In this document: piece after piece, positions 53,697 through 63,564 of the stretch | Numbering within the stretch: the stretch's first letter is position 1 | Layout of the letters: every line of letters starts with the position of its first letter | Origin: an uncultured Bacteroidota bacterium | GTDB lineage: Bacteria > Bacteroidota > Bacteroidia > Bacteroidales > F082 | Assembly: GCA_903891085.1 (NCBI GenBank) | Contig: CAITDJ010000004.1 | Span: 1-64,000 of the forward strand | Reading direction: 5' to 3' | Length of the DNA: 64,000 bases | Program-made: the position numbers and the translations under genes | Notes under the pieces: model-generated | Seen by the model: the letters and a program-made list of their open reading frames with translations, nothing else | Databases searched by the model: none | Told to the model about the DNA's origin: nothing

Positions 53697-55088
53697 ATGG
53701 ATGTCGAATTATTGTCACGCATTCAGTTTGCATTCACCATTTCGTTCCATTATATCTATCCTCCGTTGAGTATTGGTATTGGTTTGATCATGGTGCTGAT
53801 GGAAGGCGCATACCTGCGCACCCATAACAAGATGTATGAGCAGTTGGCGCGATTCTGGACAAAAATATTTGCCATCACTTTCGGACTTGGCGTTGCCACC
53901 GGTATCGTGATGGAGTTCGAGTTTGGGACTAATTGGGCGGTTTATTCACGCTTTGTGGGAGATATTTTCGGGAGTGCCCTGGCAGCCGAAGGTATTTTTG
54001 CCTTTGCCCTGGAAAGTGGTTTTCTGGGTGTTTTACTCTTTGGTTGGAATAGGGTGACGCCGAAAGTACATTTTATTTCTACATTGGGTGTTTGGCTAGG
54101 TTCCATGTTTTCGGCGGTCTGGATTGTGGTCGCCAACAGCTGGCAGCAAACGCCAACAGGTTATCATATTGTTGGTGAAGGCCTGCAGGCCCGGGCCGAA
54201 ATCACTGATTTCTGGGCTATGGTATTCAATCCATCGAGTGTCGATCGCATTCTGCATGTTTGGATTGGCGCATTGATTGCAGGTGCTTTTCTGGTGATGA
54301 GCGTGCATGCCTGGTATCTGCTTAAAGGACGTTTTGTTGCGTTATCAAAAAAGGCATTTGTGATCGCACTCAGTGTGGCGGCGATAGCCTCTGTACTGCA
54401 ATTGGTTACAGGACATGGTTCAGCCAATGGTGTTGCCATCAATCAACCGGCGAAGTTAGCTGCCTTCGAAGGGCATTACAACAGTGCCAACCAGGCCGAT
54501 TTATATATTTTTGGCTGGGTTGACCAGAAAAATCAAAAAGTTTACGGTCCTTATGTCCCCGGTGGATTGAGCTTTTTGCTGCACAACAACTTCGACACAA
54601 AAGTGCCTGCACTGAATGATTTCCCGAAAGATGAAATTCCATCACAGGTGAATGCTATTTTTCAGTTTTATCATTTGATGGTAGCGTTCGGACTTTTTTT
54701 CATCGGGATATCACTCTTCGGAATATTCCTTTGGTGGCGCGGTAAGCTGTTCGATTACAAATGGCTGCTTAGGATCTTTGTGCTTTCGGTTATCCTGCCA
54801 CAGCTGGCGAATCAATTCGGTTGGTTTTCGGCCGAAATGGGACGTCAACCATGGGTTGTATATGGTTTACTCCGCACTTCTTATGCCTTTTCAGCAGTGG
54901 TGACTGCCAATCAGGTGCTTTTTACACTCATCATGTTTACCTTGATTTACGCCCTGCTTTTTGTCCTTTTCCTTTACCTGCTTAATAAAAAAATCAAAGC
55001 CGGTCCTTTTGATGATAGCGAAATTGAGGCAAGACCATTGCAGGAAAGCATCGCTGAGGAATTTCAAACGGATAACAACAACCAGTAA
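53697..55088 (+). CDS. cydA: Cytochrome bd ubiquinol oxidase subunit I
   Basis: 463 residues from ATG 53697 ([20 protein letters not shown]); an upstream in-frame ATG at 53646 would add 17 residues not seen in the family. Hallmarks: the heme-ligand His in [48 protein letters not shown], and [13 protein letters not shown]. The quinol-binding Q loop is short (qOR-1 type). Together with CydB it reduces O2 to water at low oxygen. Confidence 0.95.
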   Translation: MDVELLSRIQFAFTISFHYIYPPLSIGIGLIMVLMEGAYLRTHNKMYEQLARFWTKIFAITFGLGVATGIVMEFEFGTNWAVYSRFVGDIFGSALAAEGIFAFALESGFLGVLLFGWNRVTPKVHFISTLGVWLGSMFSAVWIVVANSWQQTPTGYHIVGEGLQARAEITDFWAMVFNPSSVDRILHVWIGALIAGAFLVMSVHAWYLLKGRFVALSKKAFVIALSVAAIASVLQLVTGHGSANGVAINQPAKLAAFEGHYNSANQADLYIFGWVDQKNQKVYGPYVPGGLSFLLHNNFDTKVPALNDFPKDEIPSQVNAIFQFYHLMVAFGLFFIGISLFGIFLWWRGKLFDYKWLLRIFVLSVILPQLANQFGWFSAEMGRQPWVVYGLLRTSYAFSAVVTANQVLFTLIMFTLIYALLFVLFLYLLNKKIKAGPFDDSEIEARPLQESIAEEFQTDNNNQ

Positions 55089-55100
55089 AAAAGTAATAAT

Positions 55101-56135
55101 ATGGCAACTATTTTTGGAATTGATTATCCAACGCTTTGGTTTCTGGTTGTTGGTGCGCTTTTTTCGGGTTACGCCATCCTCGATGGTTTTGATCTGGGTG
55201 CCGGTGCCTGGCATTTGTTTCTGAAAAAGGAGGAAAGCCGCCGCATCGCACTCAATGCAGTAGGCCCTGTGTGGGACGGAAATGAAGTATGGTTAGTAAT
55301 AGGTGGCGGAGCGCTCTTTGCCGGATTTCCTATTTTGTATGCTTCTATATTTTCGGCCATGTATATTCCATTCATGCTTTTCCTGTTTTCACTGATTTTC
55401 AGGGCGGTGTCTATCGAATTTCGAAGCAAGGAAAATATGAAATGGTGGCGCAACACCTGGGATATCAGTTACTGCATTTCGAGTACGTTGATGGCTTTAT
55501 TGCTTGGCATTGTGATGGGAAATATTCTTCAGGGTATTGCCATTGGTCCCGATTTTCAATTTACAGGTTATTGGCTCGAATTCCTGAATCCATATGCTAT
55601 TTTAGTTGGCATCACAACCCTTGCCTTGTTTATGATGCATGGCGCCATCTACTTAGCCATGAAAACCGAAGGAAAACTGTTTGCAAAAGTCAATCAATTG
55701 CTCAATAAATCGATCATATTCTTTGTTGTAAGTTATAGTATTGTAACACTTTACACACTGATTAAACTACCACATCTTACAGATAATCTTCGCGAAAACG
55801 CCGCGCTTTTCATTGTGCCATTGCTAGCTTTTCTGAGTATTGCCAATGTTCCGCGCCTGGTTAGCAAGGGTAAATATGTGCATGCTTTTTTGTTTTCGTC
55901 ACTTACCATGAGTTTTCTGCTGATGCTGGTCGCCATCGAATTATATCCGGTGTTGGTACGTTCCACCATAGATCCACAATACAGCATCACGGTTTACAAT
56001 GCAGCTTCTTCCGAAAAATCGCTTAGTATCATGCTGATTATGACGGCCATCGGAGCACCTTTGGTTATTGCATACACTGTGTTTGTTTACCGTACTTTCT
56101 GGGGGAAAGTGAAGATGGATGAAACGAGTTATTGA
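55101..56135 (+). CDS. cydB: Cytochrome bd ubiquinol oxidase subunit II
   Basis: 344 residues starting 12 bp after cydA. GYAILDGFDLGAGAWHLFLK, AVGPVWDGNEVWLVIGGGAL and the FLFSLIFRAVSIEFRSK region are typical CydB. Eight membrane helices. Its TGA is directly followed by the first copy of a 131-bp direct repeat, so the normal operon end seems to have been altered by a later duplication or insertion. Confidence 0.95.
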   Translation: MATIFGIDYPTLWFLVVGALFSGYAILDGFDLGAGAWHLFLKKEESRRIALNAVGPVWDGNEVWLVIGGGALFAGFPILYASIFSAMYIPFMLFLFSLIFRAVSIEFRSKENMKWWRNTWDISYCISSTLMALLLGIVMGNILQGIAIGPDFQFTGYWLEFLNPYAILVGITTLALFMMHGAIYLAMKTEGKLFAKVNQLLNKSIIFFVVSYSIVTLYTLIKLPHLTDNLRENAALFIVPLLAFLSIANVPRLVSKGKYVHAFLFSSLTMSFLLMLVAIELYPVLVRSTIDPQYSITVYNAASSEKSLSIMLIMTAIGAPLVIAYTVFVYRTFWGKVKMDETSY

Positions 56136-56136
56136 T

Positions 56137-56268
56137 AAATCCCCCACGGATAATTTGTCCGGGTGGCACAATAACTGCCTTGTTCAAGTGATGCCAGATC
56201 AACCGGGAATTCTAATTTCGCCTGATTGCCGCAATAAGGTTCGATAAATTTGATCTGGTATTTTTTTG
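56137..56268 (-). repeat. Truncated copy of the lipoprotein gene 3' end (direct repeat A)
   Basis: These ~131 bp match 60616-60747 with only a few mismatches (for example GCCGC against ACCAC and GATAAAT against GATGAAT). They encode the last ~42 codons of the lipoprotein on the same (reverse) strand, but without start or the original stop codon, so this is a gene remnant. Confidence 0.85.
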
Positions 56269-56363
56269 GTTTTAATTACAGCATAGCAAGTTTTATGCAA
56301 ATTAGTGATAATTTCGGAGCAAACCTATATTGATACAAATGAGAAAAATATTTCACTATTTTC

Positions 56364-56393
56364 TTGTTTTATAATTAAATGCATGTATATTTG
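56364..56393 (+). promoter_or_regulatory. Promoter of the poly-C/peptide cassette
   Basis: TTG at 56364-56366, a 19-bp spacer and TATATTTG at 56386-56393: both match the Bacteroidota housekeeping promoter. No 11-bp core array is present, so the cassette is not in the Pho-like set. Confidence 0.6.
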
Positions 56394-56416
56394 CTTCACT
56401 TAAACAACAACCAATC

Positions 56417-56479
56417 ATGATTACCAATGCTTTACAAGACATGCCCCCCCCCCCCTACAACTTCTATCACGAATTGTAG
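56417..56479 (+). CDS. Possible 20-codon leader ORF with a 12-C tract
   Basis: MITNALQDMPPPPYNFYHEL, ATG 24 bp after the -7 box. The four prolines come from an uninterrupted run of 12 C (56444-56455), prone to slippage, and polyproline stalls ribosomes. It could be a regulatory leader peptide or a phase-variable reading frame; it may also be non-coding. No similar protein is known to me. Confidence 0.35.
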   Translation: MITNALQDMPPPPYNFYHEL

Positions 56480-56667
56480 TTTGGTTCATTTCGATAGACA
56501 ATTTGTTTACCTTTTTTCTTTCTCCGTTATATTATCCCATTACAATCTTTATAAAAAACCAAACATACCGATTTCATAACCTAGTTTATGCAATATGTTT
56601 CTATACGCAATATGTGCCTTATTGCACAACAAAATATATTTTTTGGTTGGGGAAGAATAAATTCGAC

Positions 56668-56711
56668 CGAAGTGGCCACTTCGTATAAATATTGATGCGA
56701 AGTGGCTTTTT
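56668..56711 (+). terminator. Alternative hairpins upstream of the peptide gene
   Basis: Arm 1 CGAAGTGG and arm 2 CCACTTCG (56668-56683) form a palindrome; arm 2 (GCCACTTCG, 56675-56683) can instead pair with CGAAGTGGC (56698-56706), followed by TTTTTG. The latter looks like an intrinsic terminator. The two structures exclude each other, as in an attenuator. The remainder of the 56136-56754 spacer is AT-rich without further genes. Confidence 0.55.
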
Positions 56712-56754
56712 GAAAAATAAATAAAAGAAATTTTAAACTTTATAATAAATCATC

Positions 56755-56946
56755 ATGAAAAAATTATTATCAATTCTTGCGGTATTGTTCGTAATGGCAG
56801 TTTCGCCAACAGTTGCAACTGCACAAACGCCTTGTCATACTGGTGTATTGACATGTCCTGATGGATCAACACACATAGTAGTATATTGTGATGCGCAAGA
56901 TTGGTGGACTTGGTCCCAGATTTATTGTGGCATCGCAATAAGTTAG
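56755..56946 (+). CDS. Secreted Cys-containing peptide, 63 aa
   Basis: Signal peptide (LLSILAVLFVMAVSPTVATA, likely cut after Ala23) and a 40-residue mature peptide with four Cys (27, 34, 45 and 58) and a Trp-rich segment (DWWTWSQIYCG). Two disulfides are plausible. It sits between a regulated leader and a GLPGLI/receptor pair. It could be a bacteriocin-like, metal-binding or signalling peptide; I recognise no family. Confidence 0.65.
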   Translation: MKKLLSILAVLFVMAVSPTVATAQTPCHTGVLTCPDGSTHIVVYCDAQDWWTWSQIYCGIAIS

Positions 56947-57074
56947 TTATTCTATTTTCAGAATATACCCAATAATTGGACGTAAAAAAAACGGGCCAAT
57001 TATTGGGTTGATAATTAGAATCAAGTGAATTATATTATTTATAAAATGTTTAATATCAATTAGATAAATTAGAA

Positions 57075-57896
57075 ATGAGATATATATATATTTTTCTTTT
57101 GTTTACAATTTCTTTACCCTGTTTTTCCCAGAACCCTTTCGATAATCAAATTACGGATATTGAGCCTGTTGAGTTTATTATTACCTATTCGATGAAATAT
57201 CAGGAGGATTCACTTAATCCTAACTTTAAACCTCAGGAAGATATGGTGCTATTTTTGGGAAAAAAAATAAGTAAGTATATGAGTTATAACTTCTACATAG
57301 GTGATAGTATGGTCAGAAAAGTTTCCTCTTTTGAGGAGTTTGAAAAATTAACAACTGATTTAAAAAATCCACTTCCTTTTGTTAAATTTCAAATAGAATT
57401 ATTTAAGAACTATCCTATTGGAAAACTTACATGTTTAGATCATATAATAGGTGGTTCATTCAAATACGAGGAAGAAATGGATTTGTTTAAGTGGCAATTA
57501 AAAAATGATACAACATCAATAATGGGTTACAAAGTACAAAAAGCAACTTGCAAATTTGGTGGACGAAATTGGATTGCCTGGTTTTGTCCTGATTTACCAT
57601 ATAACGATGGCCCCTATAAGTTTCATGGATTGCCAGGTTTGATTGTTAAGGTAAATGATACGCGATTTCACTATTTATTTGAGATGACTTCTATTAAAAA
57701 ACCCGGACATGAGCTTAAAATCGATATTACAGATAGATCATATATTGAAACGACCAAACAGGGTTTTTTTAAAGCGCAAGATGCTTTTCGTAATGATATT
57801 ATAAGCAGGGCAAAAGATGCAGGTTTTAATAGCGAAGAACAACAAGCAATGGCAAGGAGAATGGCTCAGAAAAATAACCCTATCGAATTGAAATAG
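57075..57896 (+). CDS. GLPGLI family protein
   Basis: 273 residues, signal peptide ending LPCFSQ. The defining motif KFHGLPGLIVKVND lies at about residues 183-196, after GRNWIAWFCPDLPYNDGP. GLPGLI proteins of Bacteroidota are periplasmic/outer-membrane-associated, of unknown biochemical role, often next to a receptor-like partner such as the gene starting 13 bp downstream. Confidence 0.88.
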   Translation: MRYIYIFLLFTISLPCFSQNPFDNQITDIEPVEFIITYSMKYQEDSLNPNFKPQEDMVLFLGKKISKYMSYNFYIGDSMVRKVSSFEEFEKLTTDLKNPLPFVKFQIELFKNYPIGKLTCLDHIIGGSFKYEEEMDLFKWQLKNDTTSIMGYKVQKATCKFGGRNWIAWFCPDLPYNDGPYKFHGLPGLIVKVNDTRFHYLFEMTSIKKPGHELKIDITDRSYIETTKQGFFKAQDAFRNDIISRAKDAGFNSEEQQAMARRMAQKNNPIELK

Positions 57897-57909
57897 TAAT
57901 GAATTGTAA

Positions 57910-60567
57910 ATGGGTTTATTAGAATTAAAAATTATCAAGTTTGTACTTATTTTTCTAAGCGTATCTTTTATAGGTCAAAATATTTCAGGACAGGCCCTTA
58001 TAAAAGGCAGTTTGTCCGACATTAAAGGGGAAGGATTGTCGGATATAAATATAATGATTTATCCGACGAACCGTACGATACTGGTGGCTTACGCGGTAAG
58101 CGATAGTGTTGGTCACTTTCAGGTATCCGTTAAAATTGAATCGGACAGTTTGGATATAGAGACCAACTCTATGCAGTACCGCCGCGAACGTATTCGTGTT
58201 GCAAACATATCCCAAATGGTGAAATTTACCCTTATCCCCGATATAAAACAACTTGAAACCTTCACCGTTAAAGCAACTCCTATTGAAAAGCGGGGCGATA
58301 CCATCAGTTATCTGGTGAGTTCATTCGCCGGTAAAGAAGACAGGGCTATCGTTGATGTATTGCGACGCATGCCGGGCATCGAAGTGGAGCCTAACGGTCG
58401 TATCCTTTACCAGGGCCTGCCCCTTCAGAAATTTTATGTAGAAGGACTTGACCTGATGGACGGACGTTATGGCGTGGTGAGTAACAACCTCCCACATTGT
58501 TCCGTCAGCGCGGTTGAAATACTTGAGAACCACCAGCCTGTCCGCATCCTCGAAGACAGAACATCAACAATTCAGTCTTCGCTCAATCTTAAGCTTAAGC
58601 GTGATGTTACAACAACGGGAACTGCAAATGTGGGAGTTGGTCTTAGTCCGACACTTTGGGATGCAAATATCACGCCCATGATATTTACAAAAGATTTTCA
58701 GGTAGTTACTTCCTATCAGACAAATAATACGGGCAAGGATGAATCACAACAACTTAAAGTTTTTACGTTGGACGATTTATTAAAGGATGCAGACCATCCG
58801 GTTGAAAATCCGGAAATGCTAACTATCCAAACGGTAAATCCGCCCGGGATTAATCAAAATCTTTATCTCGATAATAATGTACATCTGCTGAATTTCAACG
58901 GATTGTTGCGCCTGAACCGTGATTTTCAGCTTCGGTCCAACCTTTACTACATCAATGACAATCAAAAAGCAAAAGCCACGCAACAACGCACCCTTTATAC
59001 ACCCACCGATACACTTATATTTACTGAGAATATTAATAACTACCTCCACAACAATTACCTGCTGAGTGAATTCACGCTAAGTCGCAATGTGAAAAAAAAC
59101 TACCTGAGTAATTCGTTAAAGATTCAAACGCGCTGGGACAAAAGAGAAGGAGTGCTTTTAAACGGAAATGAAAGCATCGAACAATCACTGAAAAGTCCGT
59201 TACAGTCCATCTCGAACGAATTGCAATCGGTAAATCCTGTAGGAAAGTACCTCGTTGATTTTCAATCATATATTTCTTATGACAACAGCCCACACAGTTT
59301 GGAAGTCACTCCAGGTCAGTTTGAACTTGTATTGAACCAAGAAACACCATTTGAAAAAGTAACTCAGCAAATTGATTTGAAACGATTTTATGCCGACCAT
59401 GCCGCCAGCCTAGTGTTTAGTTGGAAGAAACTGAATTTTACTCCTCGTTTAGGGATAACTTACAGGCGGCAAATGCTCGAAAGCCATATTTTATTAACCC
59501 GGCATGAAGAAGAAACCAGCGCCGGAACCGATTTCTCCAACGCACTTGATGGAAGCCAAACCCGTGTTTATACTCAAACGGAAGTGGAATATCGCAAATC
59601 AAGTTTTACCATCAAGGCAAAACTCCCACTCAGCTGGCAACACGTTCAACTGAGCGATCAGGATTTAAAGCGTGGTCAAACACTCTGCCGGGTTTTGTTT
59701 GATCCCAAATTGTCGGTCAATTATCAAATGAACGGTTTCTGGCGCGTGAATAGTTCCTGGAGTTTTACCCATAGTTTGGGAGATATGGATAAAGCGCACT
59801 ATGGATATATTCTGAGAAACTATCGCGTTTTAAATCAAAATGCCGCGTCACTTTCTGAAACCTCCCGCCACAGTTTTTCGTCCTATCTTTCGTATCGCAA
59901 CCCGATCACTTCTTTCTTCAACACTTTCAGCTATATCTATGCAATAAGTCATGATAACCTGATGTATAGCAGTATCGTACAGGATGACGGAACAACGGTA
60001 CTTCAATCGTTTCTACTGCCCAACACAAGCCTTTCCCATAATTTGCACGGGCAGACCAGCAAGTATTTTGCGGCCACAAAAACTACCATAAGTTTTCAAG
60101 CTAATGTTAGTCAGCGCAATCGAAAATCGTTGATGAATGAGGAATTGTTCAATACAAAAAATCTATTTTATAATTTTGTACCTGGTGCAAATGTTCGAAT
60201 AACCAGCTGGCTTAATGCTGAATATGAATTGAATGCAAGTTATATTCGCACTTTTATCGAAAATGACCGAAAGAACAATATTTCTATGATAAAGCATAAA
60301 GTCAATGTTTTTGCTTTCCCTACGAATAACCAACTTATAAGCTTTAAATCGGAATACTACGATTATAAAGGAAGTAACAACATTTTTGTTGATATGCTTT
60401 ATCGGTATACTGTTAAAAAGAGAAAAATTGACTTAGAATTACGGTGGAACAACATTTTCAACAGTAAAAACTATACATCTTACGAGGCAAGCGCGTTCAC
60501 GGTTTGGGAATCAACTTATGTATTGCGTCCATCACAGTTGTTTGTTTCGGTGAAGTTTAGTTTCTAA
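57910..60567 (+). CDS. Receptor-like outer-membrane protein (carboxypeptidase-regulatory domain, TonB-type barrel)
   Basis: 885 residues with N-terminal signal region ending NISGQ. A regulatory Ig-like domain (about 28-110) and a plug-like region (VDVLRRMPGIEVEPNGRILY, GLPLQKFYVEGLDLMDGRYG) are followed by a barrel ending RPSQLFVSVKFSF. The plug lacks the usual TonB-box and VRG signatures, as in GLPGLI-associated receptor-like proteins, so it may export or bind the small peptide encoded upstream rather than import nutrients (inference). Confidence 0.82.
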   Translation: MGLLELKIIKFVLIFLSVSFIGQNISGQALIKGSLSDIKGEGLSDINIMIYPTNRTILVAYAVSDSVGHFQVSVKIESDSLDIETNSMQYRRERIRVANISQMVKFTLIPDIKQLETFTVKATPIEKRGDTISYLVSSFAGKEDRAIVDVLRRMPGIEVEPNGRILYQGLPLQKFYVEGLDLMDGRYGVVSNNLPHCSVSAVEILENHQPVRILEDRTSTIQSSLNLKLKRDVTTTGTANVGVGLSPTLWDANITPMIFTKDFQVVTSYQTNNTGKDESQQLKVFTLDDLLKDADHPVENPEMLTIQTVNPPGINQNLYLDNNVHLLNFNGLLRLNRDFQLRSNLYYINDNQKAKATQQRTLYTPTDTLIFTENINNYLHNNYLLSEFTLSRNVKKNYLSNSLKIQTRWDKREGVLLNGNESIEQSLKSPLQSISNELQSVNPVGKYLVDFQSYISYDNSPHSLEVTPGQFELVLNQETPFEKVTQQIDLKRFYADHAASLVFSWKKLNFTPRLGITYRRQMLESHILLTRHEEETSAGTDFSNALDGSQTRVYTQTEVEYRKSSFTIKAKLPLSWQHVQLSDQDLKRGQTLCRVLFDPKLSVNYQMNGFWRVNSSWSFTHSLGDMDKAHYGYILRNYRVLNQNAASLSETSRHSFSSYLSYRNPITSFFNTFSYIYAISHDNLMYSSIVQDDGTTVLQSFLLPNTSLSHNLHGQTSKYFAATKTTISFQANVSQRNRKSLMNEELFNTKNLFYNFVPGANVRITSWLNAEYELNASYIRTFIENDRKNNISMIKHKVNVFAFPTNNQLISFKSEYYDYKGSNNIFVDMLYRYTVKKRKIDLELRWNNIFNSKNYTSYEASAFTVWESTYVLRPSQLFVSVKFSF

Positions 60568-60613
60568 CAAATATCCAAACCGTGAAAAAAATGAATTATT
60601 TTGGAAGATTTCC

Positions 60614-61117
60614 TCAAATCCCCCACGGATAATTTGTCCGGGTGGCACAATAACTGCCTTGTTCAAGTGATGCCAGATCAACCGGGAATTCTAATTTCGC
60701 CTGATTACCACAATAAGGTTCGATGAATTTGATCTGGTATTTTTTTGCTTCAACGCCTTTTAGTTCTATTTCCAGATCATACAGACAATTACAATCACAT
60801 AAACTGCTGTTTTCAAACTCCTCAACAATGATGGTGTCGTTTTTGAGTGAAACATTGCAATAAAATCCCTGAGGACAACAATTAAATCCGGCATTGATAT
60901 GATTGAAGATCAATTTATTGCTGGTTTCATTATAATTGTATTCCACGCATGTAAGGTTTCTGGTTGTATCTGTTTTCAGGTTACTATTACAATTAGAATT
61001 GCCAATGATACTTCCGGTTATCGGACCGGGATTGGTTTTTTCTTTTTCAGCACAACGATAGAATAGTAGAAGTGACAAAATAAGGAAGAGAGTAGATGTA
61101 ATTATGTTCGTTCTCAT
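60614..61117 (-). CDS. Cys-rich lipoprotein, 167 aa
   Basis: Lipobox LLLFYRC with Cys22, followed by a mature part with about 14 Cys (CNSN, FNCCPQGFYC, SSLCDCNCLYD, EPYCGNQ), probably disulfide-bonded in the periplasm or on the surface. I do not recognise the family. The last ~130 bp are duplicated after cydB. It is transcribed toward the receptor-like gene and lies just upstream of glgB on the reverse strand. Confidence 0.7.
   Translation of the reverse strand: MRTNIITSTLFLILSLLLFYRCAEKEKTNPGPITGSIIGNSNCNSNLKTDTTRNLTCVEYNYNETSNKLIFNHINAGFNCCPQGFYCNVSLKNDTIIVEEFENSSLCDCNCLYDLEIELKGVEAKKYQIKFIEPYCGNQAKLEFPVDLASLEQGSYCATRTNYPWGI
60616..60747 (-). repeat. Direct repeat B (3' end of the lipoprotein gene)
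   Basis: The intact partner of 56137-56268; the two copies bracket the 4.3-kb leader-peptide-GLPGLI-receptor cassette. Confidence 0.85.
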
Positions 61118-61178
61118 CTCAATATGTATTTTAAGGGTGATCTTATGACTTTAAACTCAATTTTTCCAATCCTTACAA

Positions 61179-63194
61179 TTACAATCTTTGCAATACAAAT
61201 GCCGTCCGGCTCAAATTATAGATCTTCATAAATACCAACCCGTCTCTTTCATAAGTTGGGTAATGGAAAGCGGTATCAATGCGGCCAAAACCACCGAATG
61301 CCTTGTCATCAGACGACAAGATGACTTTGTAATCACCGGTTTGTTTCACCTGTATTTCATAACCGGGAATGGCATTGGAAGTATGCCAGTTAAACACAAA
61401 AATGAGGTTGTTTCGTTCGAAAACCAATGTTTTTGCTGCTTCATCGGCCTGCATCAGCCAGGGTGGCATGGCAAGCATGATGTTGTTTTTTTTCACTAAT
61501 TTGATCATTTCACGGTCGAAATCGGAGAGCCAGTGATATTTCAGATAGTCTTTTTCGACGAGTGACCATTGCCGTCGGGCATGTTGGTAGCTCCAATCGT
61601 TCCCCAAACGCGGGAAATCGATCCATTCGGGATGGCCAAACTCATTTCCCATGAAATTCAACCAGCCTTCGCCGCCCAACGAAATCGTAAACAGCCGGAT
61701 CATCTTGTGTAAGGCAATACCCCTATCCACGATCAGATTTTGCTGGTCCTTTGCCATATGAAAATACATTTCCTTGTCCATTAGCCTGAAGGCAATGGTT
61801 TTATCGCCCACCAGTGCCTGATCGTGCGATTCGGCATACGCAATCGTTTTGATGTCGAAATGCCGGTTGGTCATGGTGTCATACATTTCGCGGATGTTCC
61901 AGTTTTCGTCACTCTGGTCTTTGAGTAGTTTAATCCAGAAATCGGGTAAGCCCATACCCAAACGGTAATCGAAACCGATTCCACCGTCTTCGATGGTGTT
62001 GCACAATCCCGGCATACCGCTAACTTCTTCGGCAATGCTGATCGAATTTTTGTTTACCTGATGCATAAGCTGGTTGGCCAATTGCAGGTAGGTGATGGCA
62101 TCGAATTCAACGCCTTCGGTGAAAAACTGTTCGGGACTGTTGAAATCTACCCCATTGCCATGGTGAAAATAAATCATCGAAGTAACACCATCGAAACGAT
62201 AACCATCAAATTTATATTCATCGAGCCAAAAGCGGATATTCGACAGCAGAAACTGCAGCACTTCTACTTTACCATAATTGAACAGTTTGGAATCCCATAG
62301 CGGATGCTCACCGCGTCCACCCGGATGGGTATATTGGTAATCTGTTCCATCGAACAGGTTCAGTCCTTCGCGGGTGTTTTTAACCGTGTGCGAATGCACA
62401 ATGTCCATGATCACAATCAAACCCAGCCCATGCGCAGCATCAACCAGTTCCTTCAGTTCTTCCGGTGTACCGAAACGCGAACTGGCAGCAAAGAAATTGG
62501 AAACATGGTAGCCAAAAGAGCCATAATACGGATGTTCGGCAATAGCCATCAACTGTACGGCATTGTAACCGGCTTTTACGATTTTGGGTAAAATATTGTC
62601 CTGAAATTCTTTATAAGTACCTACACCTTCCGTTTCCTGCGCCATACCAATATGCGATTCATACACCAGCAAAGGTTTGTTTTTTAATGCTCTCGGGCCG
62701 GCATGTTTGAATTTGAATGGTTTTTCGGGATTCCAGAACTGTCCACAGAAATCTTTTGAGTTTTCGTCCTGAACCACCCGTTTAATATAGACCGGAATCC
62801 GTTCATTTTCGCCCAGTGAGCTATTAATAATCAGTTTCACCAATCCCTGATGAACGAGTTTTTTACCGTAGGTTTCGTTGTCGAGAAAAATCTCCCAGAT
62901 GCCGTGTCCATTGTTGATCAAAGGATTAGCAGTTTTGTTCCAGTCGTTAAAATCGCCAAACAGAAACACTTTTGAGGCAGCCGGGGCCCACTCGCGAAAC
63001 CACCATCCCTTACGGATTTTGTCGTAGTTAAATCCAAAAACCTCATCTGCTGTGGCGAAGGCTTTCAGGCTGCCAAAATTGCCTTCAATCTGCTTCAGAC
63101 GATCTTTGAAACGATAATAACGTTCTGTTACTGCATTATTTACCGGCTCGAGCCAGGAATCATTTTCAACGATTTTCATGTGGTAAGGGTTCAT
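61179..63194 (-). CDS. glgB: 1,4-alpha-glucan branching enzyme
   Basis: 671 residues of the GH13_8 (eukaryote-like) branching enzyme type. An N-terminal CBM48 (RKGWWFREWAPAASKVFLFG, DFNDWNK) precedes the GH13 barrel: DIVHSHTVKNTREGL, the nucleophile Asp in GYRFDGVTSM, acid/base Glu in SIAEEVSG, and the third acid in AESHDQALVGDKT. Glycogen branching (alpha-1,6 transfer). Met6 (63179, MKIVENDSWLEP) is a likely alternative start. Confidence 0.95.
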   Translation of the reverse strand: MNPYHMKIVENDSWLEPVNNAVTERYYRFKDRLKQIEGNFGSLKAFATADEVFGFNYDKIRKGWWFREWAPAASKVFLFGDFNDWNKTANPLINNGHGIWEIFLDNETYGKKLVHQGLVKLIINSSLGENERIPVYIKRVVQDENSKDFCGQFWNPEKPFKFKHAGPRALKNKPLLVYESHIGMAQETEGVGTYKEFQDNILPKIVKAGYNAVQLMAIAEHPYYGSFGYHVSNFFAASSRFGTPEELKELVDAAHGLGLIVIMDIVHSHTVKNTREGLNLFDGTDYQYTHPGGRGEHPLWDSKLFNYGKVEVLQFLLSNIRFWLDEYKFDGYRFDGVTSMIYFHHGNGVDFNSPEQFFTEGVEFDAITYLQLANQLMHQVNKNSISIAEEVSGMPGLCNTIEDGGIGFDYRLGMGLPDFWIKLLKDQSDENWNIREMYDTMTNRHFDIKTIAYAESHDQALVGDKTIAFRLMDKEMYFHMAKDQQNLIVDRGIALHKMIRLFTISLGGEGWLNFMGNEFGHPEWIDFPRLGNDWSYQHARRQWSLVEKDYLKYHWLSDFDREMIKLVKKNNIMLAMPPWLMQADEAAKTLVFERNNLIFVFNWHTSNAIPGYEIQVKQTGDYKVILSSDDKAFGGFGRIDTAFHYPTYERDGLVFMKIYNLSRTAFVLQRL

Positions 63195-63564
63195 AGATGG
63201 GTAACAACTTTAAAATTCAACGGTATTTATCATAATCGCACGACAGTTGATTCAAAGGTAAGCAAAAAGGAGCACAAATGTGCTTGTTTTAAAATATCAG
63301 TGAGCCATAAACAGATTTGACATATGATAATTATATAAACACTGGCTTTTCGGTGGATCTAAATCTTAACGGTTTAATTTCTGTAATTCCATTCAGATTC
63401 CAACATTTGTTTCGGAAACGACTATTTATACCCGTTGTTATGCAAAGTTTTCACCACTCTTCCTGATGAATCGGCTGCGTGCTGAAAACGGCTATTATTC
63501 AGCACTTAATTTGAGTTGGTTGTTTAATCAATTGGTTAACTTGTATTTCTCTTCTAAATCTTCA
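63195..63564. other. Intergenic spacer without a gene
   Basis: 370 bp of AT-rich sequence between glgB and the amylase gene. I see no ORF, hairpin or core array that I can support. Confidence 0.5.

Noticed and set aside
56503-56688. 61-aa hydrophobic ORF in the spacer
   Set aside because: It runs through the hairpin arms, has no usual signal or domain pattern and is probably chance in AT-rich DNA.
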